Of a stretch of DNA of 64,000 nt, positions 34,854 through 43,889 are shown piece by piece. The translations under genes and the position numbers were made by a program. The stretch comes from Desulfobacteraceae bacterium (GTDB lineage: Bacteria; Desulfobacterota; Desulfobacteria; Desulfobacterales; UBA5852), in the NCBI GenBank assembly GCA_014237395.1, contig JABZFP010000018.1, positions 62,001 through 126,000 on the forward strand. The letters are read 5' to 3'. The notes beneath the pieces were generated by a model, which worked only from the letters and a program-made list of their open reading frames with translations, had not been told where the DNA came from and did not search any database. Numbering within the stretch: the first letter of the stretch is position 1; every line of letters starts with the position of its first letter.

Positions 34854-35172
34854 GCCGTTTTTTATAATTATGCGCTGTCGCGGATTTTTGCCGCTGGATG
34901 GTTGTCGGATGGCGCCCCCTGTCATTGCGCCGACGTGGCCGGCGATAACCGCCACGATCCGGCCTGGCGGCCGTGTCCTTTCCGGTTCCGGTGCGGCTAA
35001 TGATTACAATGTCTTAAGGTGATTGTCAAAACGATTTACCGGTCGGTTCCACGGGGGAAACGACCGGCGCTGATTGTGAAGAAAAACATAAGCTCTTGTA
35101 AAATCAATGGTTTTATGTTACTGGGATTTTGTAGATCGACGTCAAACTAGAAGCTCAAAGGGAATACTGTCC
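34854..35172. other. Divergent intergenic region upstream of the dynamin-like gene
   Basis: About 320 bp carrying promoters for the GTPase (leftward) and the small Cys protein (rightward). It includes a long hairpin at 35039-35067; no gene otherwise. Confidence 0.45.
35039..35067. repeat. Inverted repeat CCGGTCG / CGACCGG
   Basis: Arms 35039-35045 and 35061-35067 pair perfectly; past one mismatch a further TTCC/GGAA pairs. There is no T-run, so a protein binding site or RNA hairpin is likelier than a terminator. Confidence 0.45.
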
Positions 35173-35322
35173 ATGTCTGAAAAGCATCCTGAATGCCCTC
35201 TGTATAATCCCCTCAACTGCAAGGAATACTATAACCCAAAGCTTTGCGCCTTTGTGCGCAAAGATAAAACCTGCCTTAAAAAGAAAAAACCGAAAAACAA
35301 AACCACTTCCCGTAAAAAATAG
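35173..35322 (+). CDS. Small Cys-containing basic protein
   Basis: A 49-residue protein, MSEKHPECPLYNPLNCKEYY, with four Cys (CPLYNPLNC and LCAFVRKDKTC) followed by a Lys-rich tail KKKKPKNKTTSRKK. The four Cys suggest a small metal site; the basic tail could bind nucleic acid. AAGGGA lies upstream of the ATG; the frame from 35107 is not needed. It converges on yqgE. No function can be assigned. Confidence 0.6.
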   Translation: MSEKHPECPLYNPLNCKEYYNPKLCAFVRKDKTCLKKKKPKNKTTSRKK

Positions 35323-35361
35323 TGATCTCCGTCCAAAGAACGATGCCACAGTAACAGCCAT

Positions 35362-35931
35362 TCAGGCATGCCCGGCCGCGCCGATCAATAGTGCCGGATC
35401 AATTCCCAATTGCCGCATGGCGCCCTCCCAGCGCGCTTCGACCGGGACGTCAAACATGATATTTTCATCGATATCGCTCGTCAACCAGGCATTCTGCCGT
35501 ATTTCCGCTTCCAGTTGACCGGGGCCCCACCCCGCGCACCCCAGGCTGATAACAAACGCCTCGGGTCCCTTGCCAAGCGCGATCCGCGCCAGCACCTCGC
35601 GTGAGGTGCTCATGGCCAGCCAAGGCGTAATCTCCAGACTGACACCGGCGTCAAAAGGACGGCCATGAAGAATGAAGACTTCACTGGCATGCACGGGCCC
35701 CCCCAGATAAACCGGTGCCTGACCGATCGCATGGCGGCAGGGCATCTCCAGTTCACTGAAAATGGCTTCCGCCTTGAGGGATGGATGAACGCGATTGACC
35801 ACAATGCCAACGGCCCCATCCCGGGTGTGTTCACTCAGGCAGATGACGGTCTGGTGGAAATTCGGATCCAGCAGGCCGGGCATGGCCATCAGGAAATGGC
35901 CCTTCAACGATTCGGGGTAGTCAGTCGTCAT
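35362..35931 (-). CDS. yqgE: YqgE/AlgH family protein
   Basis: A 189-residue soluble protein: KGHFLMAMPGLLDPNFHQTV, ICLSEHTRDGAVGIVVNR, VYLGGPV and the GCAGWGPGQLEAEIRQNAW motif are hallmarks of YqgE/AlgH. In pseudomonads AlgH influences alginate expression; the biochemical role is not settled. Complete, with ATG at 35931. It stands alone, convergent to the small Cys protein and divergent from glycerate kinase. Confidence 0.93.
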   Translation of the reverse strand: MTTDYPESLKGHFLMAMPGLLDPNFHQTVICLSEHTRDGAVGIVVNRVHPSLKAEAIFSELEMPCRHAIGQAPVYLGGPVHASEVFILHGRPFDAGVSLEITPWLAMSTSREVLARIALGKGPEAFVISLGCAGWGPGQLEAEIRQNAWLTSDIDENIMFDVPVEARWEGAMRQLGIDPALLIGAAGHA

Positions 35932-36139
35932 GCGGCTGGACCTCGCTCGAAAAAAATCCCATCATGCTCAGGCCATACGTGGAACCGGATGGGTTGTCAA
36001 GAATTTGCCGGACATTCTGGCGCCGCATGACAGAAGCGCCCGCCCCGGCGTTGTCAAATGCCGTTTCGGCTGATAGGGTGAATTTGTCTACGAAACCATC
36101 TGCCGCACCATCCGCCGGTATTCCCTGGAGGTTCGCACC

Positions 36140-37483
36140 ATGCTGCAAAAGACGCTGCCGGATTTACGGAAAGATGCCATCGCTATTTTTCACGCCGGGC
36201 TGACAGCGGCCGCCCCCGGGCCGGCCATCCACGCCCATTGCCGGCGCGATGGGGATTGGCTGCATGCCGGGTCCCGGTCCTATGATTTATCCCGTTACGA
36301 AACGATTCGGATTATTGGCGCCGGCAAGGCCGCAGCGGCAATGGCGCAGACACTGGAAGCGCTTCTGGGGGACCGGCTGGACAGCGGTCTTGTGATCGTC
36401 AAATACGATCACTGTGCACCCCTTCGCACCGTCCGCATGATCGAGGCCGGCCATCCCGTGCCGGACCAAAACGGCTGCCAAGGCGCCCGTGACATTATGG
36501 CGATGGCCCAGGCGGCCGGACCTCACGATCTCGTTTTCTGTCTGATATCCGGTGGCGGTTCGGCCCTATTGCCCCTGCCGGGCGACGGATTGACGCTGGC
36601 CGACAAACAGGCCGCCAGCCGGGTCCTCCTGTCCTGTGGCGCTTCCATCCATGAAATGAATACGATCCGAAAACACCTTTCCGCCATCAAAGGCGGGCGC
36701 CTGGCGGCCGCCGTTTACCCGGCCGAGCTCTGCACGCTCATTTTATCCGATGTGGTGGGGGATGATCTGGATATCATCGCCTCAGGACCGACGGTGCCCG
36801 ACCCCGGTACGTTCCAGGATGCCATGACCATTATCGACCGCTACGATATTGCAACCGCTCTCCCGGAAGCGGTTTGCCGCTACCTGTCCCGCGGCGCCGC
36901 CGGTCATATCCCGGAATCGCCCAAGGCCCGGGCAAGCTGCTTTGAATGGACGCAGCATCTCATCGTCGGCAGCAATCGCCAATGTCTGCAGGCCGCGCAC
37001 CACGAAGCAACAGCGCACGGGTATCATTCCCTGGTCCTGTCGTCCCTGATGGAAGGTGAAACACGAGATGTGGCAAGGGTACACGGCGCCATGGCGCGCG
37101 AGATTTTGGCAAGTGGCGCCCCCGTACCTTCCCCGGCCTGTCTCATTTCGGGGGGCGAAACCACCGTGACAATAAAGGGCGATGGCCGGGGGGGGCGCAA
37201 CCAGGAATTCGTCCTGGCAGCCGCCCTGGACATCGAAGGGGCCTGCGAGGCGGTGATTCTCAGCGCCGGTACGGATGGCACCGATGGCCCCACCGACGCC
37301 GCCGGCGCCATTGCAGACGGCCACACGACGGCACGCGCGCGATCCCTGGGTATGGATCCCCGGCGTCATCTGATGGAAAATGACGCCTATCCTTTGTTCG
37401 AGGGCTTGGGCGATCTGCTGATAACGGGGCCAACCAATACCAACGTCATGGATCTTCGGCTGGTTTTAGTTGCCGGCGGATGA
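36140..37483 (+). CDS. Glycerate 2-kinase (GckA/TtuD, MOFRL type)
   Basis: A 447-residue cytosolic kinase making 2-phosphoglycerate from D-glycerate and ATP. Motifs: VFCLISGGGSALLPLP near residue 135, a HEMNTIRKHLSAIKGGRLA helix, LSDVVGDDLDIIASGPT, and the C-terminal MOFRL region LISGGETTVTIKGDGRGGRN and SAGTDGTDGPTDAAGA. CTGGAGGTT lies upstream of ATG. The last 18 nt overlap the 3' end of the convergent cyclase gene. It links photorespiratory-type or serine-derived glycerate to glycolysis. Confidence 0.92.
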   Translation: MLQKTLPDLRKDAIAIFHAGLTAAAPGPAIHAHCRRDGDWLHAGSRSYDLSRYETIRIIGAGKAAAAMAQTLEALLGDRLDSGLVIVKYDHCAPLRTVRMIEAGHPVPDQNGCQGARDIMAMAQAAGPHDLVFCLISGGGSALLPLPGDGLTLADKQAASRVLLSCGASIHEMNTIRKHLSAIKGGRLAAAVYPAELCTLILSDVVGDDLDIIASGPTVPDPGTFQDAMTIIDRYDIATALPEAVCRYLSRGAAGHIPESPKARASCFEWTQHLIVGSNRQCLQAAHHEATAHGYHSLVLSSLMEGETRDVARVHGAMAREILASGAPVPSPACLISGGETTVTIKGDGRGGRNQEFVLAAALDIEGACEAVILSAGTDGTDGPTDAAGAIADGHTTARARSLGMDPRRHLMENDAYPLFEGLGDLLITGPTNTNVMDLRLVLVAGG

Positions 37484-40096
37484 CGGCTCCGGCCTTGCCG
37501 GCGGAGTCAGTTCCACAAGTTTGCCGCGGGATGCCTGGTCATCGGCTTCATCCAGCAGGGCGTAGAGTTTTAGGTCACCCAGCATTTCATCGATTTGCAG
37601 CAGATTGAAGGACGAGCGGCAGGCGCGACGGGTGGTTTCTCCGAGCAGAATCCCATCGGGATAAAAACGGGTCAGATCCTGAAGTCGAAAAACCGCATTG
37701 ACCGCATCGCCGATAACCGTGTAATCCATCTTTTTTTCAAAGCCGATATTCCCCACCACCACCTCACCGGTCAAAATGCTCGTTCCGATTTTAATCGTGG
37801 TGCCCATCTCTTTGCGAAAGGTCTGGTTTGCCACTTGCAATGCCCGACGCATTTCCAGCGCGGCGATCAAGGCATTGTCGGCATCGCGGGTGCTGGCCAC
37901 GGGTGCGCCGAATATGGCCAGGAACCCGTCGCCGAGGTACTTGTCGACGATGCCGTGGTGTTTGAAGACGATATCCCCCATAATGGAAAAAAAGCGATTC
38001 AGCAGGGATACCGTCTTCTGGGGACCGATATCCTTGGACAGGAGGGAAAACCCGCGAATATCGAGATTGAGCAGGGTCAGGGTCCGCAACTCTTCGATAA
38101 CGGTTTTTCCGCCTTCCGCCCCATGGAGAATACGGTCCAGCACCTCTTTCGGCACAAATTTCTGGAACATCCGTCGTATACTGCGTTCGTGTTCGGCCAT
38201 GGAGACGGTTTCTCGGTAGAGCCTCGCATTCTCAATGGCGATGCTCACCGACGAGGCAATCGACTGGAGGAGATCCTCGTCCCCCTCGGTGAAATCGCCG
38301 TTGATTTTATTGAGGACTTCAATCACACCGATGACACGTCCTTTGGAAATCATCGGAACGCACAGGGCCGAGCGCGTTGTGAACCCGGTAGATCGATCAA
38401 CCCCCGCAAAAAAATGCGGGGACCGATTGGTATCGCTCACGATGATGGGCTTGCCCTTGGCGGCCACATAGCCGGCAATACCCTGCCCCAATCGAATGGG
38501 ATGGGTCATGTTGGATTTTACCTTGGTGTTGAAGGCCACGGCGAATTTCAGTTCATCGCCCTTGAGAAACAGGAGCGACCCGGCTTCCACGTTCATGATC
38601 ACGCGGATCATGTCCATGGTGTATTTCAAAACCTGCTTCATTTCGAAGGTGGAGGAAGCCAAAGCGCTTCCAATTTGTTTGATGCTCCCCAGTTCACGGT
38701 CCCTTTTGTAGACCGCGGCCGACAGATTATTGCGTTCGATGGCAAAGGCAAGCGTATTGGCCATCCACCCGATGAGCGCCTTCCGGTCCTCAAAAATATC
38801 TTCCGCGGGTGCGGTCATCGTCAACACTCCCTTGACAGCCCCTTCCATGCGAAGCGGGGCAATAATGGCGGAACGACTGCCCGGGGGGCTGAGGATGCGC
38901 CGTTCGGCAGGATGCTTCAACGGTTGCAAATCATCCACCACCATCAAGGCATCCTGGCGAATCACGCGCTCGAATATGGTTCCCTGCATCGGAAAACTGC
39001 TGCCACGGGCAATCCGGTTGGGCCCGGAGGACAGAATCTCGAAAACCGCGAGGTGTCCCGCTCGGTTTTCACTCAAGGTCATCACTGTCGCCAGCGTGAA
39101 TGGGATAATCGCTTTGACCTCGGCCAGGATGGCATGCAGCAATTCGGAATCACGAAAACTGGAATTGATGATGCGAAAGATTTTCTCGATCACCTTCAGC
39201 TGCAGCGCATTTTTCTCATTCTGACGAGTCAGTTGCAGGTTTTCATATGAAAAGGCCGCATTGCTCAGCAGGGGCGTCAGCGCCTCGACATCGTCATGGG
39301 TATACGTGCGCTTGCCGTCCCGCCGGGAGATGGTCACCACGCCGACGATCTCCTTGCTGGTCTTGATGGGCATACAGACAAACGATTTGGTGCTGTACTG
39401 GGCCAGGTTGGCCCGCCCGAATCGGCTGTCTTTTTCCACGTCTTCGACCACCAGGGGCGATTTGTTGATCACCGCATATTTGGCGATACTGGTCTCGAAA
39501 TCGATGCGATCGCCGATCTGGATGCGCTGCCCCGTGCCGATGCTGGCCTTTACCGTAAAGTAGCGCGCATCGGCCTTTTCGATGACCAGCACGGAACCGA
39601 TGTCCGACTTGGTCAGGGAGAGCGCGCGCTCCAGCGTGACATACAAGATCTCATCCGGATCAAAGGTCACGTAGCAAAGTTCCGAAAGCTCCTTGAGAAT
39701 CGCCATCTCCGAAGCCTTCATCTCCAGCTGATGCAATGTCCGTCCGAACTGGTTCTCGATGGCATTGACGGATTGGACGATGTTCTGCAATTCATTCGCA
39801 CCGGTCGCCAGCTGATCGATATGAAAACCGGTGATGACTTTGCGGGAAACATCGCGGGAAACCGAATGAATCTGGTCGAAGAGACGCCGGAGAATGAAAA
39901 AGCCGGCCAGCGAAAACAAAAAGAAGCCCAATAAAAAATAAAGGGTGTATTGATCTTGAAGGAGATCGTAACGGTGGGCAAAGTAGGCGAATCCTACCAG
40001 GGGTGCCAGAAAGAACAGTCCAAAAGCCAGAATCATCCGGTAGTAAACGTCTTTCTGGTTGAGTGATAACTTCTGGTACCACTTCAAATCACTCAT
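37466..40096 (-). CDS. Membrane-bound class III adenylate cyclase with three GAF domains
   Basis: An 876-residue protein. Two membrane helices at about 22-40 and 52-68 form an N-terminal anchor, followed by a HAMP-like helix, three GAF domains (about 160-300, 305-470 and 475-640) and a C-terminal class III cyclase domain. Catalytic residues are present: metal Asp in LNLDIRGFS and LGDGFLAIFG, base-recognising Lys in VDKYLGDG and Thr in DYTVIGDAVN, and Asn/Arg in VNAVFRL. This points to ATP, hence cAMP. The GAFs probably bind cyclic nucleotides or small ligands and gate the enzyme. ATG at 40096 follows GGGGAG. Confidence 0.9.
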   Translation of the reverse strand: MSDLKWYQKLSLNQKDVYYRMILAFGLFFLAPLVGFAYFAHRYDLLQDQYTLYFLLGFFLFSLAGFFILRRLFDQIHSVSRDVSRKVITGFHIDQLATGANELQNIVQSVNAIENQFGRTLHQLEMKASEMAILKELSELCYVTFDPDEILYVTLERALSLTKSDIGSVLVIEKADARYFTVKASIGTGQRIQIGDRIDFETSIAKYAVINKSPLVVEDVEKDSRFGRANLAQYSTKSFVCMPIKTSKEIVGVVTISRRDGKRTYTHDDVEALTPLLSNAAFSYENLQLTRQNEKNALQLKVIEKIFRIINSSFRDSELLHAILAEVKAIIPFTLATVMTLSENRAGHLAVFEILSSGPNRIARGSSFPMQGTIFERVIRQDALMVVDDLQPLKHPAERRILSPPGSRSAIIAPLRMEGAVKGVLTMTAPAEDIFEDRKALIGWMANTLAFAIERNNLSAAVYKRDRELGSIKQIGSALASSTFEMKQVLKYTMDMIRVIMNVEAGSLLFLKGDELKFAVAFNTKVKSNMTHPIRLGQGIAGYVAAKGKPIIVSDTNRSPHFFAGVDRSTGFTTRSALCVPMISKGRVIGVIEVLNKINGDFTEGDEDLLQSIASSVSIAIENARLYRETVSMAEHERSIRRMFQKFVPKEVLDRILHGAEGGKTVIEELRTLTLLNLDIRGFSLLSKDIGPQKTVSLLNRFFSIMGDIVFKHHGIVDKYLGDGFLAIFGAPVASTRDADNALIAALEMRRALQVANQTFRKEMGTTIKIGTSILTGEVVVGNIGFEKKMDYTVIGDAVNAVFRLQDLTRFYPDGILLGETTRRACRSSFNLLQIDEMLGDLKLYALLDEADDQASRGKLVELTPPARPEPSSAGN

Positions 40097-40231
40097 GTCC
40101 CACGCTCCCCTCTCGCGCCGCAAGAGGCCTTAGATATAGGGGTTTACCGTCGACCGAAACCATTTTACGGAATTTGCGTGGTGTTGCCGGACCACCATGG
40201 CGCCACCTGAAAAAACGGTCGGGACGGCGCA

Positions 40232-41524
40232 CTATCCGTTGGACAGGGCGGCCAGCGAGACATCGGCCGCCTGGATCGTCTGCTCGATGGCGGCATCGTC
40301 ATGGGCCAGGGATACGAAGCAGGCTTCGAACTGGGAGGGTGCCAAATAAATGCCCGCATCCAGCATCTCGCGGTAATATTGACCGAAACGCGGTAAATCA
40401 CTCGTTTTGGCCGTTTCGAAATTCTCGACCGTCCGATCCGTGAAAAACATGCCCAGCATGGACCCCACCCGGTTGAACGATGCCGGTACGCCGTTGCGCC
40501 GGGCCGCCGCCGCAAGTCCTTCGGCCAGGCGTCCTGAGCGTTTCTCCAACGTATCATAGACGCCGGGCTGCCGCAGCTGTTCCAATGTCGCCAGTCCGGC
40601 CGCCATGGCCACCGGATTGCCTGAAAGCGTCCCCGCCTGATAGACCGGCCCTTCGGGCGCAATCTGAGACATGATGTCCTTCCGCCCGCCATAAGCCCCC
40701 ACCGGCAGTCCCCCACCGATGATCTTTCCGAAGCAGGTCAGATCAGGCCGGATATCATACAGGCTCTGGGCGCCGCCATAAGCCACACGAAAACCGCACA
40801 TGACTTCATCAAAAATCAGCAGGCTGCCGTTTTCTTGCGTCACCGCGCGCAATGTCTCCAAGAATCCGGGGGCGGGGGGCACCATGCCCATATTACCGGC
40901 GACGGGCTCCACGATGATCGCAGCGACGTCTTTGCCCTTTTCCGCCATGACGGACCGGACGGCCTCGGCGTCGTTATACGGCAGCGACAGGGTATGCTGC
41001 ACCACCGATGCGGGAATACCCGGGCTGCCCGGAATGTTCAACGTGGCGACCCCTGAGCCGGCATCCACCAAAAGCGTATCCGCATGACCGTGATAGCATC
41101 CGTCAAATTTGATGATGATGTCGCGCCCCGTGGCCCCCCGGGCCAGGCGAACGGCACTCATGGTCGCTTCGGTGCCGGAGTTGACCATCCGCAACATCTC
41201 GACGGAAGGAACTGCTTCGATGACCCGGCAGGCAAGCTCCATTTCCAAATCCGTGGGAGCTCCGAAACTGGTCCCTCGCGCCAGCGCCTCGGTTATAGCC
41301 TGGATGACGGCCGGGTGCCGGTGGCCCAGAATCATCGGCCCCCAGGAGCCGACATAATCGATATAGGCATTGTCATCGGCGTCGAACAAGCGACACCCCT
41401 CGGCACGGTGAATAAAGCGCGGCAGGGTGCCAACCGCTTTACACGCCCGGACCGGACTGTTGACCCCGCCGGGTATCACCTTCTGAGAATTCTGAAAGAG
41501 TACGGTCGAACGATCGGTTTTCAT
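40232..41524 (-). CDS. hemL: Glutamate-1-semialdehyde 2,1-aminomutase
   Basis: A 430-residue PLP enzyme converting glutamate-1-semialdehyde to 5-aminolevulinate, the C5 route to tetrapyrroles. Signature VIPGGVNSPVRACKAVG near the start, substrate loop SWGPMILGHRHP and the PLP-Lys in TCFGKIIGGGLPVGAYGG. Full length (E. coli enzyme 426). AAGGA lies nine bases before the ATG. Stands alone on the minus strand, separated by 135 nt from the cyclase gene. Confidence 0.96.
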   Translation of the reverse strand: MKTDRSTVLFQNSQKVIPGGVNSPVRACKAVGTLPRFIHRAEGCRLFDADDNAYIDYVGSWGPMILGHRHPAVIQAITEALARGTSFGAPTDLEMELACRVIEAVPSVEMLRMVNSGTEATMSAVRLARGATGRDIIIKFDGCYHGHADTLLVDAGSGVATLNIPGSPGIPASVVQHTLSLPYNDAEAVRSVMAEKGKDVAAIIVEPVAGNMGMVPPAPGFLETLRAVTQENGSLLIFDEVMCGFRVAYGGAQSLYDIRPDLTCFGKIIGGGLPVGAYGGRKDIMSQIAPEGPVYQAGTLSGNPVAMAAGLATLEQLRQPGVYDTLEKRSGRLAEGLAAAARRNGVPASFNRVGSMLGMFFTDRTVENFETAKTSDLPRFGQYYREMLDAGIYLAPSQFEACFVSLAHDDAAIEQTIQAADVSLAALSNG

Positions 41525-41865
41525 CTGCGGAAATCCTTTTCTATGGTTTCATGCGTCGGGTTCGAAGGTGGCATCGTTTGGGGTAAAGGTCTGCACATGT
41601 CAAAAGATAAGCAGCTCGCTGCTGCCGTATGTTGCGGTGAGCCATCGCCACTAATGCCTTGACAGACGCGCCAAAAGCCGCCATTCAAAAAAGTGTTCTA
41701 ACATCGCCAAGGCATCGCTAAACGAGTTGGATGGAATCGGCGTGCCCCAGACCGCTTTAAGTTAAAAATTTCACATAATTTTAGAAATTTATCAAATCGC
41801 GGCATTCGGGTCAAGCAAGCGGTTAGATTCCTTGGCGAACACCGCCGAACCGCGAGGGAACAGTA
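41525..41865. other. Intergenic region (about 340 bp) between hemL and the KptA-like gene
   Basis: AT-rich toward the right end; it must carry divergent promoters. No small gene or terminator is convincing. Confidence 0.4.
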
Positions 41866-42618
41866 ATGCGCATCAAAGAATCCCAACAACTGGCCCGTTT
41901 CATTCAGTATGTCCTGGGACGTCGGCCTGACGAATTCGGATTGGTGCCCGACGTTGATGGATTCATCCCTGTGGCCGATCTCCTTAAAGTCGCCCAAGAG
42001 GAAGGCTGGCACCGTGTCCGGCGTCATGATTTGGCCACTTTATCGCAGCAGGTAAATCAACCCGTCCTCGAAATTCGGGATTATCTCGTGCGGGCGGTCA
42101 ATCGCTCCCGGCTTGACCGGTACCGCGAAACAACCGACGGCCCCAAGTTGCTGTACACTTCTATCCGGCGTCGTGCCTACGAAACCGTCCTGCAGCATGG
42201 GCTCAAACCCCAGGGGCATATCAGCCAGGTGATCTTGTGTGCGGCAGAAAATCTCGCCCAAAAAATCGGACGCCGGCGTGATTCCGCCCCCATCATTGTC
42301 ACCGTTCACGTCCATAGCTCGCGTCAGTGCGGTGTTGTCTTCAGACAATTCGGTGACGGCCTTTATCTGGCAGATCATCTGCCCGCAAGCTGCTGCCGGC
42401 TGCCGCGCCCCCCCCAAACGATCCAACGCCACGAACAAAAACAGGTGGACGCACCCGCCACCGCCAAGACCCCGGGGAGTTTTACCCTGGACATCGAACC
42501 GCTCGTGAACAGTCCCACCCCCTGGAAAACAAGCCCTCGCGAACGCCGATCCAAGGATTGGAAAAAAGCGCGCCAAAAAGAACGTCGCTGGAAACAGGAT
42601 CGCCGCCATCCACCTTAA
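41866..42618 (+). CDS. Divergent KptA/Tpt1-like (RNA 2'-phosphotransferase) protein, probably non-catalytic
   Basis: The 250-residue protein has the outline of KptA: an N-terminal LARFIQYVLGRRPDEFGLV helix-strand, a GFIPVADLL winged-helix part and a C-terminal ART-like part. KptA/Tpt1 removes an internal 2'-phosphate from RNA using NAD+ with conserved Arg and His residues. Here the usual LYHGT motif reads LYTSI and the GRxxVHLS motif reads GHISQVILC, so key catalytic residues look replaced. A 60-residue basic tail rich in Arg and Lys is extra. It may be an RNA-binding relic. Ribosome site GAGGGAA. No ligase partner adjacent. Confidence 0.65.
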   Translation: MRIKESQQLARFIQYVLGRRPDEFGLVPDVDGFIPVADLLKVAQEEGWHRVRRHDLATLSQQVNQPVLEIRDYLVRAVNRSRLDRYRETTDGPKLLYTSIRRRAYETVLQHGLKPQGHISQVILCAAENLAQKIGRRRDSAPIIVTVHVHSSRQCGVVFRQFGDGLYLADHLPASCCRLPRPPQTIQRHEQKQVDAPATAKTPGSFTLDIEPLVNSPTPWKTSPRERRSKDWKKARQKERRWKQDRRHPP

Positions 42619-42648
42619 ACAGGGCGCATGGACGATCGGAAAAACCGT

Positions 42649-42677
42649 TTGACAAGCCTTGGTAAAGTTGGTACGAA
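42649..42677 (+). promoter_or_regulatory. Promoter of tRNA-Lys
   Basis: TTGACA (42649-42654), 17-nt spacer, TACGAA (42672-42677); predicted start about 25 nt before the tRNA. Confidence 0.65.
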
Positions 42678-42707
42678 GCACACCCGATTGTCAACCGGCA
42701 TTCATGC

Positions 42708-42784
42708 GGGCCGTTAGCTCAACTAGGCAGAGCACCTGACTCTTAATCAGTAGGTTGAAGGTTCGATTCCTTCACGGCCCACCA
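42708..42784 (+). tRNA. tRNA-Lys(CTT)
   Basis: Acceptor GGGCCGT with ACGGCCC, D-arm AGCTC...GAGC, anticodon loop CTCTTAA (anticodon CTT, reads AAG), T-arm GAAGGTTCGATTCCTTC, discriminator A and encoded CCA at 42782-42784. The only weak point is a C-T mismatch at the base of the anticodon stem. Confidence 0.93.
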
Positions 42785-42796
42785 CAACCGTCTTCT

Positions 42797-42829
42797 AAGG
42801 GCAGATTAATTGAATCGGCCCTTTTTTTT
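42797..42829 (+). terminator. Terminator after tRNA-Lys
   Basis: AAGGGC (42797-42802) and GCCCTT (42818-42823) followed by an unbroken T-run to 42829. Confidence 0.8.
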
Positions 42830-42885
42830 ATGGCGAATCAGGGGCCTGTCGGATACTGCCGGCAGAGGCCCCAATGAATTTTAAG

Positions 42886-42914
42886 TTGACAAACAATATG
42901 AGAATCCATTAATT
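42886..42914 (+). promoter_or_regulatory. Promoter of the rpsF operon
   Basis: TTGACA (42886-42891), 17-nt spacer, TTAATT (42909-42914). About 80 nt of leader remain before rpsF; it contains a TGACC/GGTCA inverted repeat (42932-42951) that might contribute to S6-S18 autoregulation, which I cannot confirm. Confidence 0.65.
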
Positions 42915-43001
42915 AGTTTGGTTTATCCATTGACCGATATCCATTGGTCATGATCCTTGCTCCGGGGCGTGCTCGGGGCTTTATATCCAAAAGGAGGCAG
43001 T

Positions 43002-43481
43002 ATGCGGAGATACGAAACAATCGTGATCGTCGATCCGGACCTCGGCGAAGAACAACGCGAGGGCGTATTCGACAAAATTCGCGAGTTGATCCCCCAAAAG
43101 GGGGGTCTGCTGGTGGAATTCGATGAATGGGGCGGCCGAAAGCTGGCCTATGAGATCAAAAAAAAGCAGCGCGGTTACTACGTGCGAATTAACTATTGTG
43201 GTGGTGGCGATCTTGTCAGTGAAATGGAACGGCAGTTCCGCATTGATGATCGTGTCATGAAATATATGACGATTCTTCTCGATACGGAAGCGGACATGGA
43301 ACGTATTCAGGAAGCGATGACACAAGCCGAGCAGGAAGCCGAGGCAGCCGCCACTGCTTCCGAGCCGGCCGAATCCCCGGAAACCGCGACCGAAGCGGTT
43401 GCCGAGGCGGCGCCTGTCGAAGCAGAACCCGAGACATCTCCTGAATCCACCGATTCCGAAGCCAAGAAGGAGGAAGCATAA
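43002..43481 (+). CDS. rpsF: 30S ribosomal protein S6 with a long acidic C-terminal tail
   Basis: The first about 100 residues are standard S6 ([46 protein letters not shown]). A further 55 residues are almost entirely Ala, Glu, Pro, Ser and Thr ([20 protein letters not shown]), making 159 residues against the usual 95-135. S6 binds 16S rRNA with S18. AAAAGGAGG precedes the ATG at 43002; longer frames from 42957 are not needed. First gene of rpsF-rpsR-rplI-dnaB. The tail is probably disordered. Confidence 0.95.
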   Translation: MRRYETIVIVDPDLGEEQREGVFDKIRELIPQKGGLLVEFDEWGGRKLAYEIKKKQRGYYVRINYCGGGDLVSEMERQFRIDDRVMKYMTILLDTEADMERIQEAMTQAEQEAEAAATASEPAESPETATEAVAEAAPVEAEPETSPESTDSEAKKEEA

Positions 43482-43482
43482 C

Positions 43483-43743
43483 ATGGCACAAGCCCGTCCC
43501 CGCAAGCGAAAAAGACGCGTCTATCATCGCCGCAAAGTTTGCCGTTTCTGTGCTGACCGCGGCCTGGAAATTGATTACAAGGAACCCCGCACGCTGCGGA
43601 ATTTCACGACCGAGCGCGGTAAAATTATTCCGCGACGCATTTCAGGCGCCTGCGCCAAACATCAGCGTAAAATAACGCTTGCCATCAAGCGCGCACGCAT
43701 GATTGCACTCCTGCCCTATGTAGGAACGCTCGATTTCAAGTAA
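43483..43743 (+). CDS. rpsR: 30S ribosomal protein S18
   Basis: An 86-residue basic protein, with [20 protein letters not shown] and [41 protein letters not shown]. It packs against S6 in the small subunit. The ATG is 2 nt after the rpsF stop, with its ribosome site (AAGGAGG) inside the rpsF end, so the two are coupled. The CRFC pair is kept (zinc-type S18). Confidence 0.97.
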   Translation: MAQARPRKRKRRVYHRRKVCRFCADRGLEIDYKEPRTLRNFTTERGKIIPRRISGACAKHQRKITLAIKRARMIALLPYVGTLDFK

Positions 43744-43889
43744 AAACAGCCAACCCGTGGAAGGCCGCACCATCGCTTGACGTCCACAAAAGGCGTCATC
43801 ACGACCATACGGATTTGACAGCAGCCCATCCACGGGATTGTTCATCGTGACGAGTTTACGGCTCATTGCGTTTTTGGAGGTTAACCGTT

